Of a stretch of DNA of 64,000 nt, positions 47,101 through 60,330 are shown piece by piece. Numbering within the stretch: the first letter of the stretch is position 1; every line of letters starts with the position of its first letter. Both the position numbers and the translations under genes were made by a program. The stretch spans positions 4,289,196 through 4,353,195 of the forward strand of contig NC_086361.1 of the NCBI RefSeq assembly GCF_036324505.1, written 5' to 3'. Source of the stretch: Eleginops maclovinus. Lineage: Eukaryota; Chordata; Actinopteri; Perciformes; Eleginopidae. The notes below the pieces were generated by a model. The model ran no database searches, had not been told where the DNA came from, and saw only the letters and a program-made list of their open reading frames with translations.

Positions 47101-47643
47101 ATGATCATGTCGCGCAGTGCGACAGTGTTGGTGTTTGATGTGTTTTAACAGGGTTTAGACAACAATGGAGCGCCATCATGCTTTGGCTACACACAGCCCT
47201 CATTATGTGGATTGATTCATTGTAGTTATTTAATGGGATTTGTTGACTATAAGAACAATGAAGGATAACACCAGACTTATCCTTCAATTATTGGATTTTA
47301 ACCTCAATGAAATTATAAAACCCTCCATGTCTCCATTTACAAACTGAAAGAAACTGGATTTCTCTGCACAGGAACTAAGGTTTCTGAGACTGAAAACTAT
47401 TGCCTTTTTATGGTTGTTGGTCACTGAACCTGAAACTAGTGTGCTCTCCTATAAGGCCAGAGAAAGACAAGGGTCAGAGACAAAAGGCTGAAAGGAACAG
47501 ATAAATGAAGAGAAGAAGAAAAAGACTGATCAGGAAGGTTAGAGTGCAAAGTGCTGCTATAACCAAGAGTTATACAGCTCACATTCTTCTGATTATGTCA
47601 TAACAACTACACGTTGCTAACAATGAGCATGCACCAGTGTGAT
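44161..47643. other. Gene-free stretch
   Basis: No exon recognised. Several short frames exist but none shows a domain or convincing splice sites. Confidence 0.45.
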
Positions 47644-47647
47644 TTAA

Positions 47648-48072
47648 AGAGGACATATGCTCATTTTCAGGTTCAGATTTGTCCCTACTTTAATGTTCAA
47701 AAAGCTCTTTATTCTTCTCATACTGCCTGTGCTGCAGCACCTCTTTTCAGCCTCTGTCTGAAACCAGAGCCCAGTCTGCTCTGATTGGTTAGCTGGCTGG
47801 CTCAGTTGAGATGTCCCACCTCTTAGCCTTTCACGTAAAATGTGTTTGAGCGCAAACCAATAGAAGGGCGAGTGTTACATAGTGATGCCACTTTGTTACA
47901 GAAGTAAACAAAGGAGTCCAATGGAGTCATTTCAGGCAGGGGGGAGTATATGGGAGAGAAACTCCCTCTGGAGGGAACACAGGGATAACAGCCTTTGCAG
48001 ACTCTTTACATACACACAAACCTACAGAACACACTACAGGAAAGAGAAAACCACAAGAAGCATAGGGTCCCT
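47648..48072. mobile_element. TTAA-flanked MITE, copy 2
   Basis: 425 bp between TTAA at 47644-47647 and TTAA at 48073-48076, ends AGAGGACATATGC and GCATAGGGTCCCT. The core 'ctgtctgaaaccagagcccagtctgctctgatt' is inverted relative to copy 1. Confidence 0.85.
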
Positions 48073-48395
48073 TTAAAAACCATTCAGGGTTCCCCTCAGG
48101 TTGAACGTAAAACAATGACGCAACAGGAAGACATCTGCAGACAGCAAAATTGTGTTTTTCACAAAAGTAAAGTAAAACTAAATCCAAAAGAGCCTTGTAA
48201 AATCACTGAGCTTCACTTCTTCCAGCTCATTTGACCTGGTGAATAGAATCTGATGCAGTGTTTGTTCCACTTCACCAGTTCCCCTATGAATGATGAGAAA
48301 CGTCTGTTGCTAACGTCACTGTTGACATAGATACAAAGACGCTTTTTTTGTACTGAAAAGACATCCATAAACATTATTCAAACAATTAATCTGCT
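48073..48395. other. Gene-free stretch
   Basis: No exon or repeat recognised. Confidence 0.4.
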
Positions 48396-48399
48396 TTAA

Positions 48400-48545
48400 A
48401 TGGATAGTTCAGCATGTACAGAACATTCACTTTCTTGAGTCAGACGACAAGATTGATAGAACTTTTATGGTCTGTTTGCTAATGCTGAAGTTACAGCGAG
48501 CAGTGAATTAGCTTAGGACACAGACTGGAAACAGTTGGCCTGGGT
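48400..48545. repeat. Dispersed fish repeat scrap
   Basis: 'tgctaatgctgaagttacagcgagcagtgaattagcttagg' and 'gactggaaacag' resemble a widespread teleost repeat also seen at about 60080-60330. Confidence 0.5.
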
Positions 48546-51500
48546 TTTTCAAAGGTAACACAATTTAAATTAATTAAAAGCACACTTTCATAAATGTTAT
48601 ATTTATTTTATTTGACCTGTAAAAAAAATGAATTGCAGTTCACAGGGATTTATTCAACTATTTTATAAACAATGATTAATGAAATGCTATATGATGGACA
48701 CAATTTTTAAACATTTGAACTAACTATACCTGAGTTGCACTTACAGATTTGATATAATAGGTAGCGGCTATATGCAACTTGCCAAGAAGCAATTTGAAAT
48801 ACGATACACTCACAATCCTCTGCTTTAAGTTTGCTCAGATTTTCGATATTGCAGATTTTTTGGATTTTATTGATATGCACTCTTGCACACCCATTCTTTC
48901 TCTATGCTGCAACTGTTGTCCACATGGTGCTTAAGGGAGTAAACCTCTCCTGCTAAAGAAATCTCTGTGATTAAAAGCTCCTGAACTGCTACTGAAACGA
49001 CCCTTGAGTTCAAATGGAAATTGTCAGATAATATATAACATGTTCAAACAAATGGGAAACCGTGTATGGTTCCTCAGAATTCTCTGTTGTAAAAACAATT
49101 ACAAACTAAATCACATGCAGGTCTATAAAATATTGATGCTTGGAGAAACACTGTTTTGACCCGGCAGCGTCTTTATGTCTGTGTGTTGTTATCGTTGGAC
49201 GACAGAACAGATCAGCTAATCCCTTTTAGCACCTGCTGAAAAAGTTTCACTCAATTTGGACATGTGTTATTTTAAATGTTCATGCAGGCTTACATACAGC
49301 GTTATCCACAATCCTCATCTTGGCCTGATGCTGGTGTCCCCGGCAGCAGCCAAACCCCCCTTTACTTCTGGCGAAGCCTGGTTAAGCATGAAATATTTTT
49401 GGCAAAGTGCTGGTGACACCGCCTGTTGTTAGAAGCAGCCTGACTCTCTTCTAATTCCTGACCTGTCCCTCAGAGATCCCAGGCAACAGCCCCACGGATC
49501 AAAGCTGGGCCCCAGGGTCACAGAGTTCAGGCCCCTGGTGAGCTGATTAAGGCCATCAAAGACGCAGCGGAAACAATGGCTACATAAACACATGCTATAA
49601 ACTTTACAGATTCTTTCTCTCTGACCGCACCATGAAATAAATCCTTGAGTTGCAGAGGCGATCAGAAAAAGACTGATGGTATGCAATGTATCTCCTGCTG
49701 AAAATGAGGTCACCCAGTCGGCTCAATGTGAGGAAACAGCCCCTTCTCTGCGCTGTCACGCTAATCCCACAGCCATGAGCCTGCAGCACCCCGCGCCGCC
49801 TGACACACACACGCCTCAAAACAAACTTAACTGCTCCATCACCTCGCCGCCACAGGCCGCGGGTGTCGACAGACAGCTTCTCACTGCTCTAATCCTGCTG
49901 TGGGTTCAGGGAGATGAAGGGGCAAATGAGTGGAGGGGCGTGGGGGGAGGTTTAGAGAGAAAGACGTTAAAGGCACCAGTGATGCCCAGAGGGAGCTGGA
50001 GGACAGACGCCACTAAGCCTCCAACAAGTTTTACGCTTGTACAAGATTTTAAGAATATTATTATATAATTAGAGTCACATTTAGGAACAGCTCTCTAAAG
50101 TGGGTTTTAAACCTTCAACAAAAAACATTTAAAACCATGCTCAATATGATGCAGAGTGCAACATAATGTGTAAACTAATATGAAAACTTTCAACTCTGAA
50201 GTGAAACTTGGATGAAACAAAACTGAAGTAATGATGAAGTATCACTGTCGAAAAGAAGAAAACAATGCCCTGAGTTGGCATGAGCTGTCGACTTGAAATG
50301 TAATCACTTTGACTGTCAGATTATTTTCCGTTCAGCATTGTTGACAGTTGAGAGCAATCATCAAGATGTAATTAGTGCCTTGTGGTTGTATTCATCAACC
50401 AACCAGTCAAGTTGCAGTTTACATCCCTGTCCGTGTAAAATGTCATCACTTCATCATTTTTTCCATATAGACGTTTGTGTGAAATTTAATTATAGATTAA
50501 TTATTAAGAAATCATACTGACCTTGATTTGAGTCCACCATATTTTTAATCAGATAAAAATAAAGTGGATGTTTGTGCCCAAATTGAAGAAATGTCCTCCT
50601 GTCGTGATATATAGCGTTCATGAGAACCTTTTGGACTGATTGGTGGACAGACAACCCAAAAACATGTTTTTTAGGAAAGAAACATTGAAGCTCTACAGTT
50701 TTTGTCTGATAATATCCTTGTAATGTAAGCCCTACAGAAACCAAGCAATGTAGAAAACGTTACTACAGCTTTAGGAAATAATATTGGTCGGCATTCAAAT
50801 ATCATCCAAACGTATCATATTTGACAGAAGCAGGATTACAGTCTACTTAATATACTTTACCTCCCGTTACTGAGCCAAAAGAAAAGTTGGCAGAACGAGA
50901 GGAGGGGAAACAGGAGAAGGAGAAAAAGGAGAAAGAAATGCCATTAAACAACAGGAACTGTAAAGCCTGGTAACGACTGGCTAACTGACTGGAACTGTCA
51001 CATAAACAAGCAGAAAGTGAGGACAGAACCGGTGGGAAACTTGTGGGGTCTGTGTAGTGCAGGTGGCACCTGAGAACATTCCTTCACCACGCAGTGTGAA
51101 CACAGCGTCCCCTTCCTCAGCACTGCCGCCTCTCTCAGCATCATCCTAATGCATCGGAGTTGTTTGTTCCCCGTTACAGCTGACAGACCTCCCTGCAGCT
51201 CTGAAAACTTTCCATGAACTCTTTGGTTCAGGTTCAGTTAAATCAGCTGGAAAACGTGGTTGGGTTTGCTTGAAACTCTTTTAAAGTTTCACGTGAAGCA
51301 TTGTGAATATTTTATGCTCAGCTTCCCAAAACACCCCTCTGGAATATTTTCCACATTGCAGGTGGAGGTAATGACCAAGATGTTTTCCATATTGTAGGAC
51401 TCCACCTCCTGGGTGGCAGCTGGAGAGTTGAACAAAAGACAGAGTAGTACAAGTCATCCTGCCGTTTAGAGTTTAGCACGCAGGTAAGACAGACCCAGAA

Positions 51501-54500
51501 TGATGTGACTAAGAAGTCGCACAGAGACTTGCGTGATATCAGGGGCGCCACGGTCCCCTTAGGGAAGATTACATGTACAGTCTGTATGCTTGCAGGCACC
51601 TGCTAAGGATTTTGGAAAAATAAATTCCTCACATTCATGTTCTGTGTGCTCCGCAGTGACCCCTCGGTTCACACACCAGCATTCCTGAGGAACTGGAGGT
51701 AGGAACGATAATTTCTTTCCAGCTTCACTAATGCAACAAGCCACAGCCTTTGTCCCGTACACATTCCTCTGACACATGGAGCACATTTGGCTGAACGAAG
51801 GCCTGACAGCTGATCTTTAGCTGATGATGTTTTGGAGCCACAGGCGAGCGTTGCATGTGAAGAGGCAGGTTGATACACTGTCAACATTCTGCAGCCACAA
51901 GCAGCGCAGTCGTGATGGAAAGAGATGAAATCAACTGAATCACGGTGCAGAACTCACTTTGATCAGCTCCTTTGTAATGTTGAGCTGCCAGTAGGTACGG
52001 TCACATCACATGGAAAAGGTCAAGGTTTGAACCTGAGGAGCCGCTCCATGTGGAGGCTGCAGAGTCTGCAGGGTGTCCTCAGTCCAAAAGCATACAGGTT
52101 AAGGGACCAAGAAAATATAAATGGCCAAGAGATTAGAATGTCAGTGTTTTTGTGACCCGAACTCTCCCCCTGGTATAGGTTTTATGCCCCCTATGAACTT
52201 GCATGAAAGAACTTCAATAAGGTTGAATGGATGGAGAAGAACAAAAGTAATAGTCACTGCGCTGTACTGAAATATGTCTACATCAAATTTACTTTCAGGA
52301 AGTGAGTCAAAAATACAATGTTTTTCCGTGGCATCTTAGGGGAAAAGAGTCCGGTGTAAAGTAATGAAATGAACAAACATAGGCAGGTCAGTGGTGCCCT
52401 CACTGGCTCCTTGGATGCTCCACTTTCCAGAGTTAGGAAGTAATTTTTTCAATTGTTAGTGGGTTGAGAGTTGTGAACTAAAGACTGACGCTAAAATTTT
52501 TAAAAATGGAGAACAAAAGGAAAATGAACAGATCAGATTAGCATGGAATACCTTACATACACATATTCAATATAGATCGTTGGTCTGTAACATCCTATCG
52601 AGCTCAGATAGCCATCCTACAAACAAATGTGATGCCGAATGAATGCATTCAAATGGATATGCTATCTGTATTAACAACATGATGACTGATAGAGCTTTTT
52701 TTTTGTGGAGCGAGCAGCACTTCCTGTCAATTGTTGCAATTGCAATATGGTTTTGTGATATCAGAGGGAATGATCATTTTTGAAACATTATTCACATAAA
52801 CATTGTACAGTATGCTCAAACGATCATGGTGTGGTGTCAATTGGTTATTTGGATTTTGCATTAGTCCCTATTGCAATTTTAGGGTATTTAGCAAAACTGG
52901 AAATATTTGATTCATTAACTACAAGGGACGTGTTTCTAGATAGAACTGTATGAATCAAATCGCTTCATATTAAATTGTTTTTTTCCTTCCTTGTCAGTCT
53001 CTGCATGACTGAGTTGGCATGTTCACAGAGATCACACGACATTTCTGAGTGGTCAGATCACTGTTTGTTTAGGGCTGAGATGTCTGTGTGTAGCTGCAGG
53101 AGGTCTGCGCTGCTGTCAGTGCCAGACCAGAGAGACCCCACCTGGAAGTACTTCTGCGGGGTCAAAGGTCCCTGCTATTGAACCTGAGTGACAACTTCTA
53201 TACGTAAACACAAAACACTGAGTGTAATGAGAGAAATGTTGGGGTTCACAGGAACAAAAGGAAAATGTAGTCTGTCATTGTAACATTACTCTTTCAAAGA
53301 GCTGGCTGTCGAAGACTTTTAAGACACAAATGTGCTTTGATACATTCTAAACTTTCAAAACAATAGATACAGATTTGGTTTGATTTTTCAGTTTAAATTA
53401 GAGCTGTCATCATTGTAACATTTACAATGCGATTAATCTGGAAACATTAACAAGTCAAACATTTTTTCTAAATCAACAATGCAAATGAATGACCAAGTTT
53501 GACCGAAACTTCTTCCGTTGTTCTAGTGCAGATGTTTACCATGAATCGCAAGGCAGTGAGAAGGCACAGAAAGCGGATGAATCAGCACAAGAGACATGTA
53601 TTACAGCAACTAGACCACTGGACATCAGGAAGAACCGTCACTACCTCTGTGTAACTGCACACCTGAACTCAGGTGCTTTCCATGTGGTATAAACAGAGTA
53701 AAGGCATTTTACTGAACCATGTGCTAGCAAGTTTCTGGAAGTTGCACAGAAATGGGAGATATGGGTCACCACTGCAGGAACAGATCGAGCAGTATGATAG
53801 CAGCAGAGAATCTGTAATCTCATACAGAGGGCGATCACAGCGGCTCTCCGTAACAGAAGCTCGGTCCATGGTTTAGCTAAGTGACGGAAAATGTTCAGAC
53901 TTCATTTCAATAACTCAGAAATCATGATGTAATAATACAAGTAAAAACCTTCTGATTTCTCTTGGCAGTTTGTAATGCATTTCTATATTAAAAACATAAA
54001 TGATTATGAATATTCCAATATTTCATTTGAAATTAATGCAATTCAATTTTTGTATCAATTGAAAGCACTAATTTATATCAGTTATTATAAAAGCAGTTTG
54101 CTTTTGCAAGAAACATATCAAATAAGAAATGGATTAGCAGATTCAAGTAGTTCAAAGTATATGAAAAGTGGAATACAACTGAAAGGTTATTTTAACCCAA
54201 CAGTCCTGACTGTTGCCAGCTATGATACTATAAATAAATTGTCTGTGTCCTTTAAAACCACAATGAAACTTTCCATTAGAGGAGAACATTGCAGTTGTAC
54301 ATTGTGACAGAGAGAAAAAAGAAGTATGATTGATGTTCTTTTAAACTATAATTGAAACAATCGAGGTATGAATTACAGGCCAAACCTTCTCGTTTATTTG
54401 TTGCTCTGACCTCGATGTAACCCAATTGTTGTACACAATAATAGGAAGCATTAAAAAGCTTTTATTATCAGGAGAGGCATCTCCTCAGACATTGTTCATC

Positions 54501-54873
54501 ATGAGGGTAGGAGCACAAAACTGTCAGCTACAGGAAGGCTTCTGCAGGGGGGTTCAATCGCATGAGCACAGAAGAATAGATGTCACTTTGTGAGTCAGGG
54601 TGGAGGATACCGGCTAACATCAGTATTAGAAAGTCCCCGATCAAATTTGAGTATGCCAATGAGGACAGAACAATATGATGCCCAAAGGTGGAGGAAAGCC
54701 GGAAAGAATGTCAACAACAGCAGGGTTTCTTTCCTCAACAACAAAAGAGATCATTCCAGTACTCTCTTATCGGCTGGTGATAAGATGTTAAGAAAAAAAT
54801 CCTTTCCATTTTCCAAACAAAGAGAGACAGATAACACTTCAGCTCTGTGTCAAGTTTACATACATAAACAGCC
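48546..54873. other. Gene-free stretch
   Basis: No exon recognised. The 130-codon frame at 49676-50068 is rich in Pro, Thr and Gly without a domain. The rest is AT-rich. Confidence 0.45.
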
Positions 54874-55320
54874 TTGGGGAGTAACAGATTACATGTAACG
54901 GGATTAGGTAATCAGGATACAAAAAAAGTGTGAGTTACAATCAAAAAACATTTTAAAATACATATTATTATGAGTAGACATACTAGCTGCATTTTGTTTT
55001 TGCTTTTCATTAAGGCTACTTATTATTGTATATATTTGCTAATGCAGTTGATGGATTCCTGATTTATTAACTAAAAGTGTGTTCATATTCATGTGTTAAG
55101 CTACATTTTCTTAAATAATACACTTAAGTAAAGAACATCTTATTGGTATTTGTTTTCTGTTGGATTTATTGCATTGCTTGATATTGAAGTCATCCAAAAG
55201 TAACAGAAAGTAATCAGGTTTCATTACTTTTATATTGCGTTACTCAGATTAGCTTACGATTACATTTTTGTACAGGTAACTAGTAATTGTAACACTATTA
55301 AAATAACCTGTAAGTAACAG
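54874..55320. repeat. Dispersed repeat with complementary ends
   Basis: The left end 'ggggagtaacagattacatgtaacggg' and right part 'ttactcagattagcttacgattac...gtaactagtaattgtaac' resemble a common fish repeat built on 'gtaacggattacatgtaac'. The interior is AT-rich. Boundaries approximate. Confidence 0.5.
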
Positions 55321-57010
55321 ACGCTTTCTGAACCATTACAATCATAAAGACCAAAGCATTAAAATCACTTTGACCAACAAAGTCCAGATTTCAGCCAAGG
55401 TCACCAAATCCTCTCGGAGAGTATTTAGTCTGTTCGGCGATGGCTCTTCATAACATCCACGGGAGAAGTGGGGTTATTCTTTGTGTCTCTGATTATTGAG
55501 GCATGCCAGACATTCCCTCCACTGTGTGTGATGGTGTGTGTTTGTTTGTGTGTGCATGCTCTGACCTGAGCGCAGACATGAGCACAAGATCACCTCCGCA
55601 AATTCCAAACACTTGTAGCGACCACAAGCCAAAACAACGGGATGGTTTCCTGTTTTGTTCTCGGCCCCTTTAGAAAGGGGAGACTCCCACCTTTCCACCA
55701 CCCAACGTCCACCTTACGACCCCCACTCAATCACACAGTGTTCAGTTTCATAAGAGAAGGATGGAAAGTCTGGAGGGGAATGCTGAAAAGCTTGCAAAGT
55801 CTCCATCAGTAAGTAGTTTTCAATTTTAGACCCAGATTTAAATCACAGCTTTTGTGTCACAAAAGGCTCCGTAATGCAGCTTCCTGTTGTTCACTCCAAA
55901 CCTGCCTTTGATTGAGTGGTACAGCTATGGTTTTATATGAAAAGGGTACAGAACATTGTTAGGTGATGGTATGTTTTTTTTCTTACTGATATTAAGGAGT
56001 CGACGGTGGTTCTACTTATTTTTAGAGCCTCCACATATATCTAGAAATGTTAAACTTGAGCTGCTTTGGATTCTGAGATTTTACCCCTCATCCAAATAGA
56101 CTTCTAAAATAAACATCAGTTATCATTAGGTCAACAAGCTCTAATCATTTCAGTCTTACTCTTCACTGATAAATCCTAGCATGTGATCTACTTTTAGAGA
56201 GGTGATGATTCAACTGAAAGATCACTGGAGGGTGTAGTAGCCTACCGTCATTGATTTAAACGGGGTGGGGGAAAGAACAAGAGAAACACCCATCAGTATA
56301 ACGCAACACAAATCACAAAGTTAATGTAACTAGCAGGAATTAAATGTGTCATTCAGACAGATAAAGCCACCATCTGCATATTGTTAATCAATGACTCAAT
56401 GTTTAAAGACTACTAACAGTTTCCATGGTGAAACTGTTGTGGTCATCATCGTAAACTGTAGGAGTGTGTCTGATTCTGCTCAGTGTTGCCGGATGGGAAA
56501 CTATACATTTGTACCAGAGGTTTTAAATTATCGCATTTTTAGGAAAATTATTGCATGGAAGTAATAACCCCAACAAACATTTGCATCTGTAAATGTCTTA
56601 CTGACATACCTACAAATAAACATATAAATCATATTTCTTTTTTGGAAGATTACGCAGCTATGGCGCCATCAAGGGAGGATGTGTCAGACTCGGAAAGACG
56701 TCACGTCACATGAGCTAACAACAACTTAATAATTAAGATGACAGCGCAGACTAAAACTAAATGCTAATTGTAAATATCACAATATGGTTAAGTACATTAT
56801 GGCACTTTTGGCATTATTAATCATAGAGGGCAAAATGATCGTACAAATCCGTCGAATATCTCTCTCATATCTAGATGGCTAAAGATGCTACACTGACCAA
56901 ACATCCAGATGTTCATGTTTAATTTTGTGCCGCTGGTCAATATTTATTTTCCATGCGGCCCTTCGACAGGTAAAAACTACATTAACAATGTAAAAAGCAT
57001 TTTCATCTGT
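55321..57010. other. Gene-free stretch
   Basis: No exon recognised. Confidence 0.45.
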
Positions 57011-57014
57011 TTAA

Positions 57015-57370
57015 AGAGGCCCGACTCCCTGTACTGGGACATGTCTCCATGCTTTAATGTTCAAAAAGCTCTTTATTTTTCTCATACTGCCTGTGCTGCA
57101 GCACCTCTTTTCAACCTCTGTCTGAAACCAGAGCCCAGTCTGCTCTGATTGGTTAGCTGGTCGGCTCTGTTGTAATTGGTCAACTGCTTAGAGATGTCCC
57201 ACCCCTTAGCCTCAGGTACATCAGGTATAATGTGTTAGAGCGCTAGCCGATAGAGTGCAAGTGTTACATCGTGATCTCACTATGTTAGGGAAGTAAAAAA
57301 TGATTCCAATGGTGAGTGTGTGGGAGAGAAAATACTTCAGGAAGGAACAGGGATTTTAGCCTTTGGGATT
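57015..57370. mobile_element. TTAA-flanked MITE, copy 3, truncated
   Basis: Starts AGAGGCCCGACTCCC after TTAA (57011-57014). It shares the core 'ctgtctgaaaccagagcccagtctgctctgatt' with copy 2 in the same orientation. The right end is lost near 57370. Confidence 0.8.
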
Positions 57371-58239
57371 CTGTTGTTACAGAGATGTAGTTTTAACATT
57401 CAGTTCCAGTTTATATAATCCATACCCAGCATAAACAACTGCATTATTACTTAGCAAAGCTCATGTGCAGACAGTGAAGCTGGCACGTAACCACACACTA
57501 CAAAGACAGACTATGTACCAAGTTTGGAAAATCATGTCCATGCCCAACGTATTCTCACCCAAAGTTAGACAAAGGTCATTTTGGGGAGGTTTCCTGTGGC
57601 GGACGTTTAAAGACTGGAAACTAAATGGGAACAATAAATTAGCTACACTGTAATAACAACAAATTCATTCCCGAGTTGAAAGTCTAGTCCGCATGGAACT
57701 TCCAGAACATTCAAACTCAAAACACTTTTGTATTGTGCTTTTTATGATGCTTTCGTTTCAGTATAAGGTAACCCATAACACACTTTCAAAACATGAATTA
57801 ATAAAACACTGTTGACAGCTATCAGCTCAAAAGGAAATCCATCCTTTGTTATCTTCCGAAGAATCATTGAGGCAGAGGTGTTTCCCTGTTTCGGTGAAGA
57901 ATAGGGACAGTGACATTCGAGAGGAATCCTTGCTGTAAATAAACAGGGAGGTTAGAGACGAGGAGGTGAGCTGTGTAGGGGAGGGAGGGGAGAGAGACTC
58001 TTTCATTGCAACAGTTGATTGTTCTCAGAGTCAAAACAACGCACGCTCAAGCCACTGTAGACTGGCATTGCGATAACAAACAACCCTTTTCTGCCATGGA
58101 GGTTTATACAATCTGAACAGGGGGGCAGTGGAAAAGGCCAGAGCCGTGTTCGCAGCCAAAGTGGGTGCAACATCTGCCTGCACGCTGCGGGATCGCAATA
58201 ACAGGAACCACACAGCGGCTCCTGCAGCGCTGCAGATAA
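57371..58239. other. Gene-free stretch
   Basis: No exon recognised. A gaggagg-rich purine patch lies at about 57955-58000. Confidence 0.45.
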
Positions 58240-59200
58240 GAGCCAGAGTGAATAAGGACCCTGGAGCTGTTCATAAAAAATTCCAGTAATGAATAATACC
58301 CGTGATAATCGGCTATACGAAACTCCCTGGAATTTGGGAGAACAAAGCCATCATGTTTGCTCTGTGACACACCAACACCGTCGTCCTGTGTGCATCATGG
58401 AATCACTTCTAATTCAATTAAAAAGACAATGCCAGGGCTGAGGATGACAGAGTGGCACTTTTGTCTCATTAAATGACAGCAATCGTCTCCCCTTAATTCC
58501 CGTCAGACAGCTCTGATGCAATGGAAAACATAAATTGAAATTAAATCCTTCTCTTTTTTCTACGCCTTCACCAATATAAAGGTGAATGAAGCGAACACAC
58601 CTTGCTACATCCACTGTTTATGACAGTATTCTAGGACAACTTCCAATTAAGGTCAAATGTCTTGGCTGTTGGTCGAGTACAAATATTATGAAAATACTAA
58701 CTGATATTTCATAAATAAACACTCTTATCGTCTGTTACTATCAATGAGCACAAGAGGCCATAGGAGAGGGCCTTCTAATGCGCTATGTAAATCTAATAAT
58801 CCTCATTTTTGTGATAAAACGAGGTCAGGCGATGCACTTATTTAATATCTTGTTTACAACACAATACAGTATGCTCTATGCGTGCTCCTGCTGATACTAC
58901 ACTGGGTTTAGGAGAAAGCGAAATTAATCTGATAAGTTGAAGGATAAACTCGTCATAAACAAGCCTGTAGTTTGAAACTTAATTTTCAAGGCCTCTTAAC
59001 CATCACACGCTTGAGATTAATCCTTCTAAATATAGCTACGGGCTCTTGCATAAAAGATCCTCCTTATGTTGCACAAAAATAACATGACAGAAAAAAGAGG
59101 ATACAGCAGGCTTATCTGGAAAAGATTATAAAGTCAATGTAAACATTCATTAACGCATAATTACAGCTGAATTTGTAGGCTAAAATTGTTAAGATACAGA
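58240..59200. other. Repeat-free block, possible conserved non-coding element
   Basis: No recognisable transposon sequence and no coding exon. It has many TAAT/ATTA homeodomain-type cores and a texture similar to developmental enhancers. This is inference from composition only. Confidence 0.25.
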
Positions 59201-60079
59201 CTAAACAACCCTCCCTCCTAAAAAGTAAAATGATATGCTACTGTGCGTTTTTGCAAAATACATTTTGAAGGAGATGAAATTGCTCCCTTGATCATTTGTT
59301 CTATACCTGGCATCCTCAAGTGATCCTTTGCACGGTTAAATATACTGTAGAGTTAGTGAATGAAAAGTACAGTTTAAAGCAACAGAAGGTTTAAAACAAA
59401 AGTAATTGTATCCCAGACCTCTTCATGGTAATCATCACTTCAAACTGTATGGATATATAGGCAAAGATTGTGTTTTGATTACCCATTTAAAAAAGAAACA
59501 CTCCCAGTCTTGTGCTTAATATTTCCCTAAACTAACCTGTGCTATGAGTTGCCAACAAGGAATAGTTTGCAATTTAAAAAAAATATCCTCATAAGCTTTT
59601 TCATCAAGAATGAGTCCAGTTCAGTTCTCCCACTGGGGGATTCTGGATTGCAACAGAGCATAGATAAACAATGACAATAGAGTCTATAAAAACAAAATAG
59701 GATTCAATAGGACTAAATTATTTACATGAGCATAGGTGCAAAGTAACAATTAACATTTGTTCAAATTAACCAGGTTTATTGCAGTAAGGACACAAATTAT
59801 AATATATTGCTCCCTGCCCAGGAGACCCTCTTCCAATGGCCTGAAGAGGAAGATCAAATACCAAAAAAAAGACTCCCTAAAATAATTGATCCCTTAAGTC
59901 TTGCCCATGTGCAGAGGCTCAGTCCCCGCTGCCAAAGCAGAGGTTCAGCTGGAGCTGTTCGGTGCTGATGACCTCAACAAAGCTGGGACTCGTATGTCAT
60001 ACTGCGTCTTATTCAGCGCATGTTTGTGTGTTGGACCAACGAGATGAGAGGAATGATAGTCCTCTCTTGTCTCTACATT
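59201..60079. other. Gene-free stretch
   Basis: No exon recognised. Confidence 0.4.
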
Positions 60080-60330
60080 GAGTGGAGCATGCAGCTAGCT
60101 GAGTTTAGCCTAGCCATAAAGACTGGGGGAGAATGGAAACAGCTAGTTTTGCTCCATCTAAACTTTAAAAAACGCATTAAAGCTGGAGTGTTGAACTTTT
60201 GGCAGATAGGTAGATTTGGCATTAAGAGAAAATCCAAAACTTCTGTTGCCATCTGCATATGACTGCAGGTTAGCCCACTTGGCACTATTTTATATCTTTC
60301 TTTGTTTTACCTGTATGAAATAAAAGTTTT
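60080..60330. repeat. Dispersed fish repeat
   Basis: 'gcatgcagctagctgagtttagcctagccataaagactggg' and 'ggaaacagctagttttgctcc' match the common teleost 'agcttagcataaagactggaaac' repeat. Confidence 0.6.

Noticed and set aside
49676..50068. 130-codon ORF
   Set aside because: No domain, no convincing splice sites; composition consistent with chance in GC-richer sequence.
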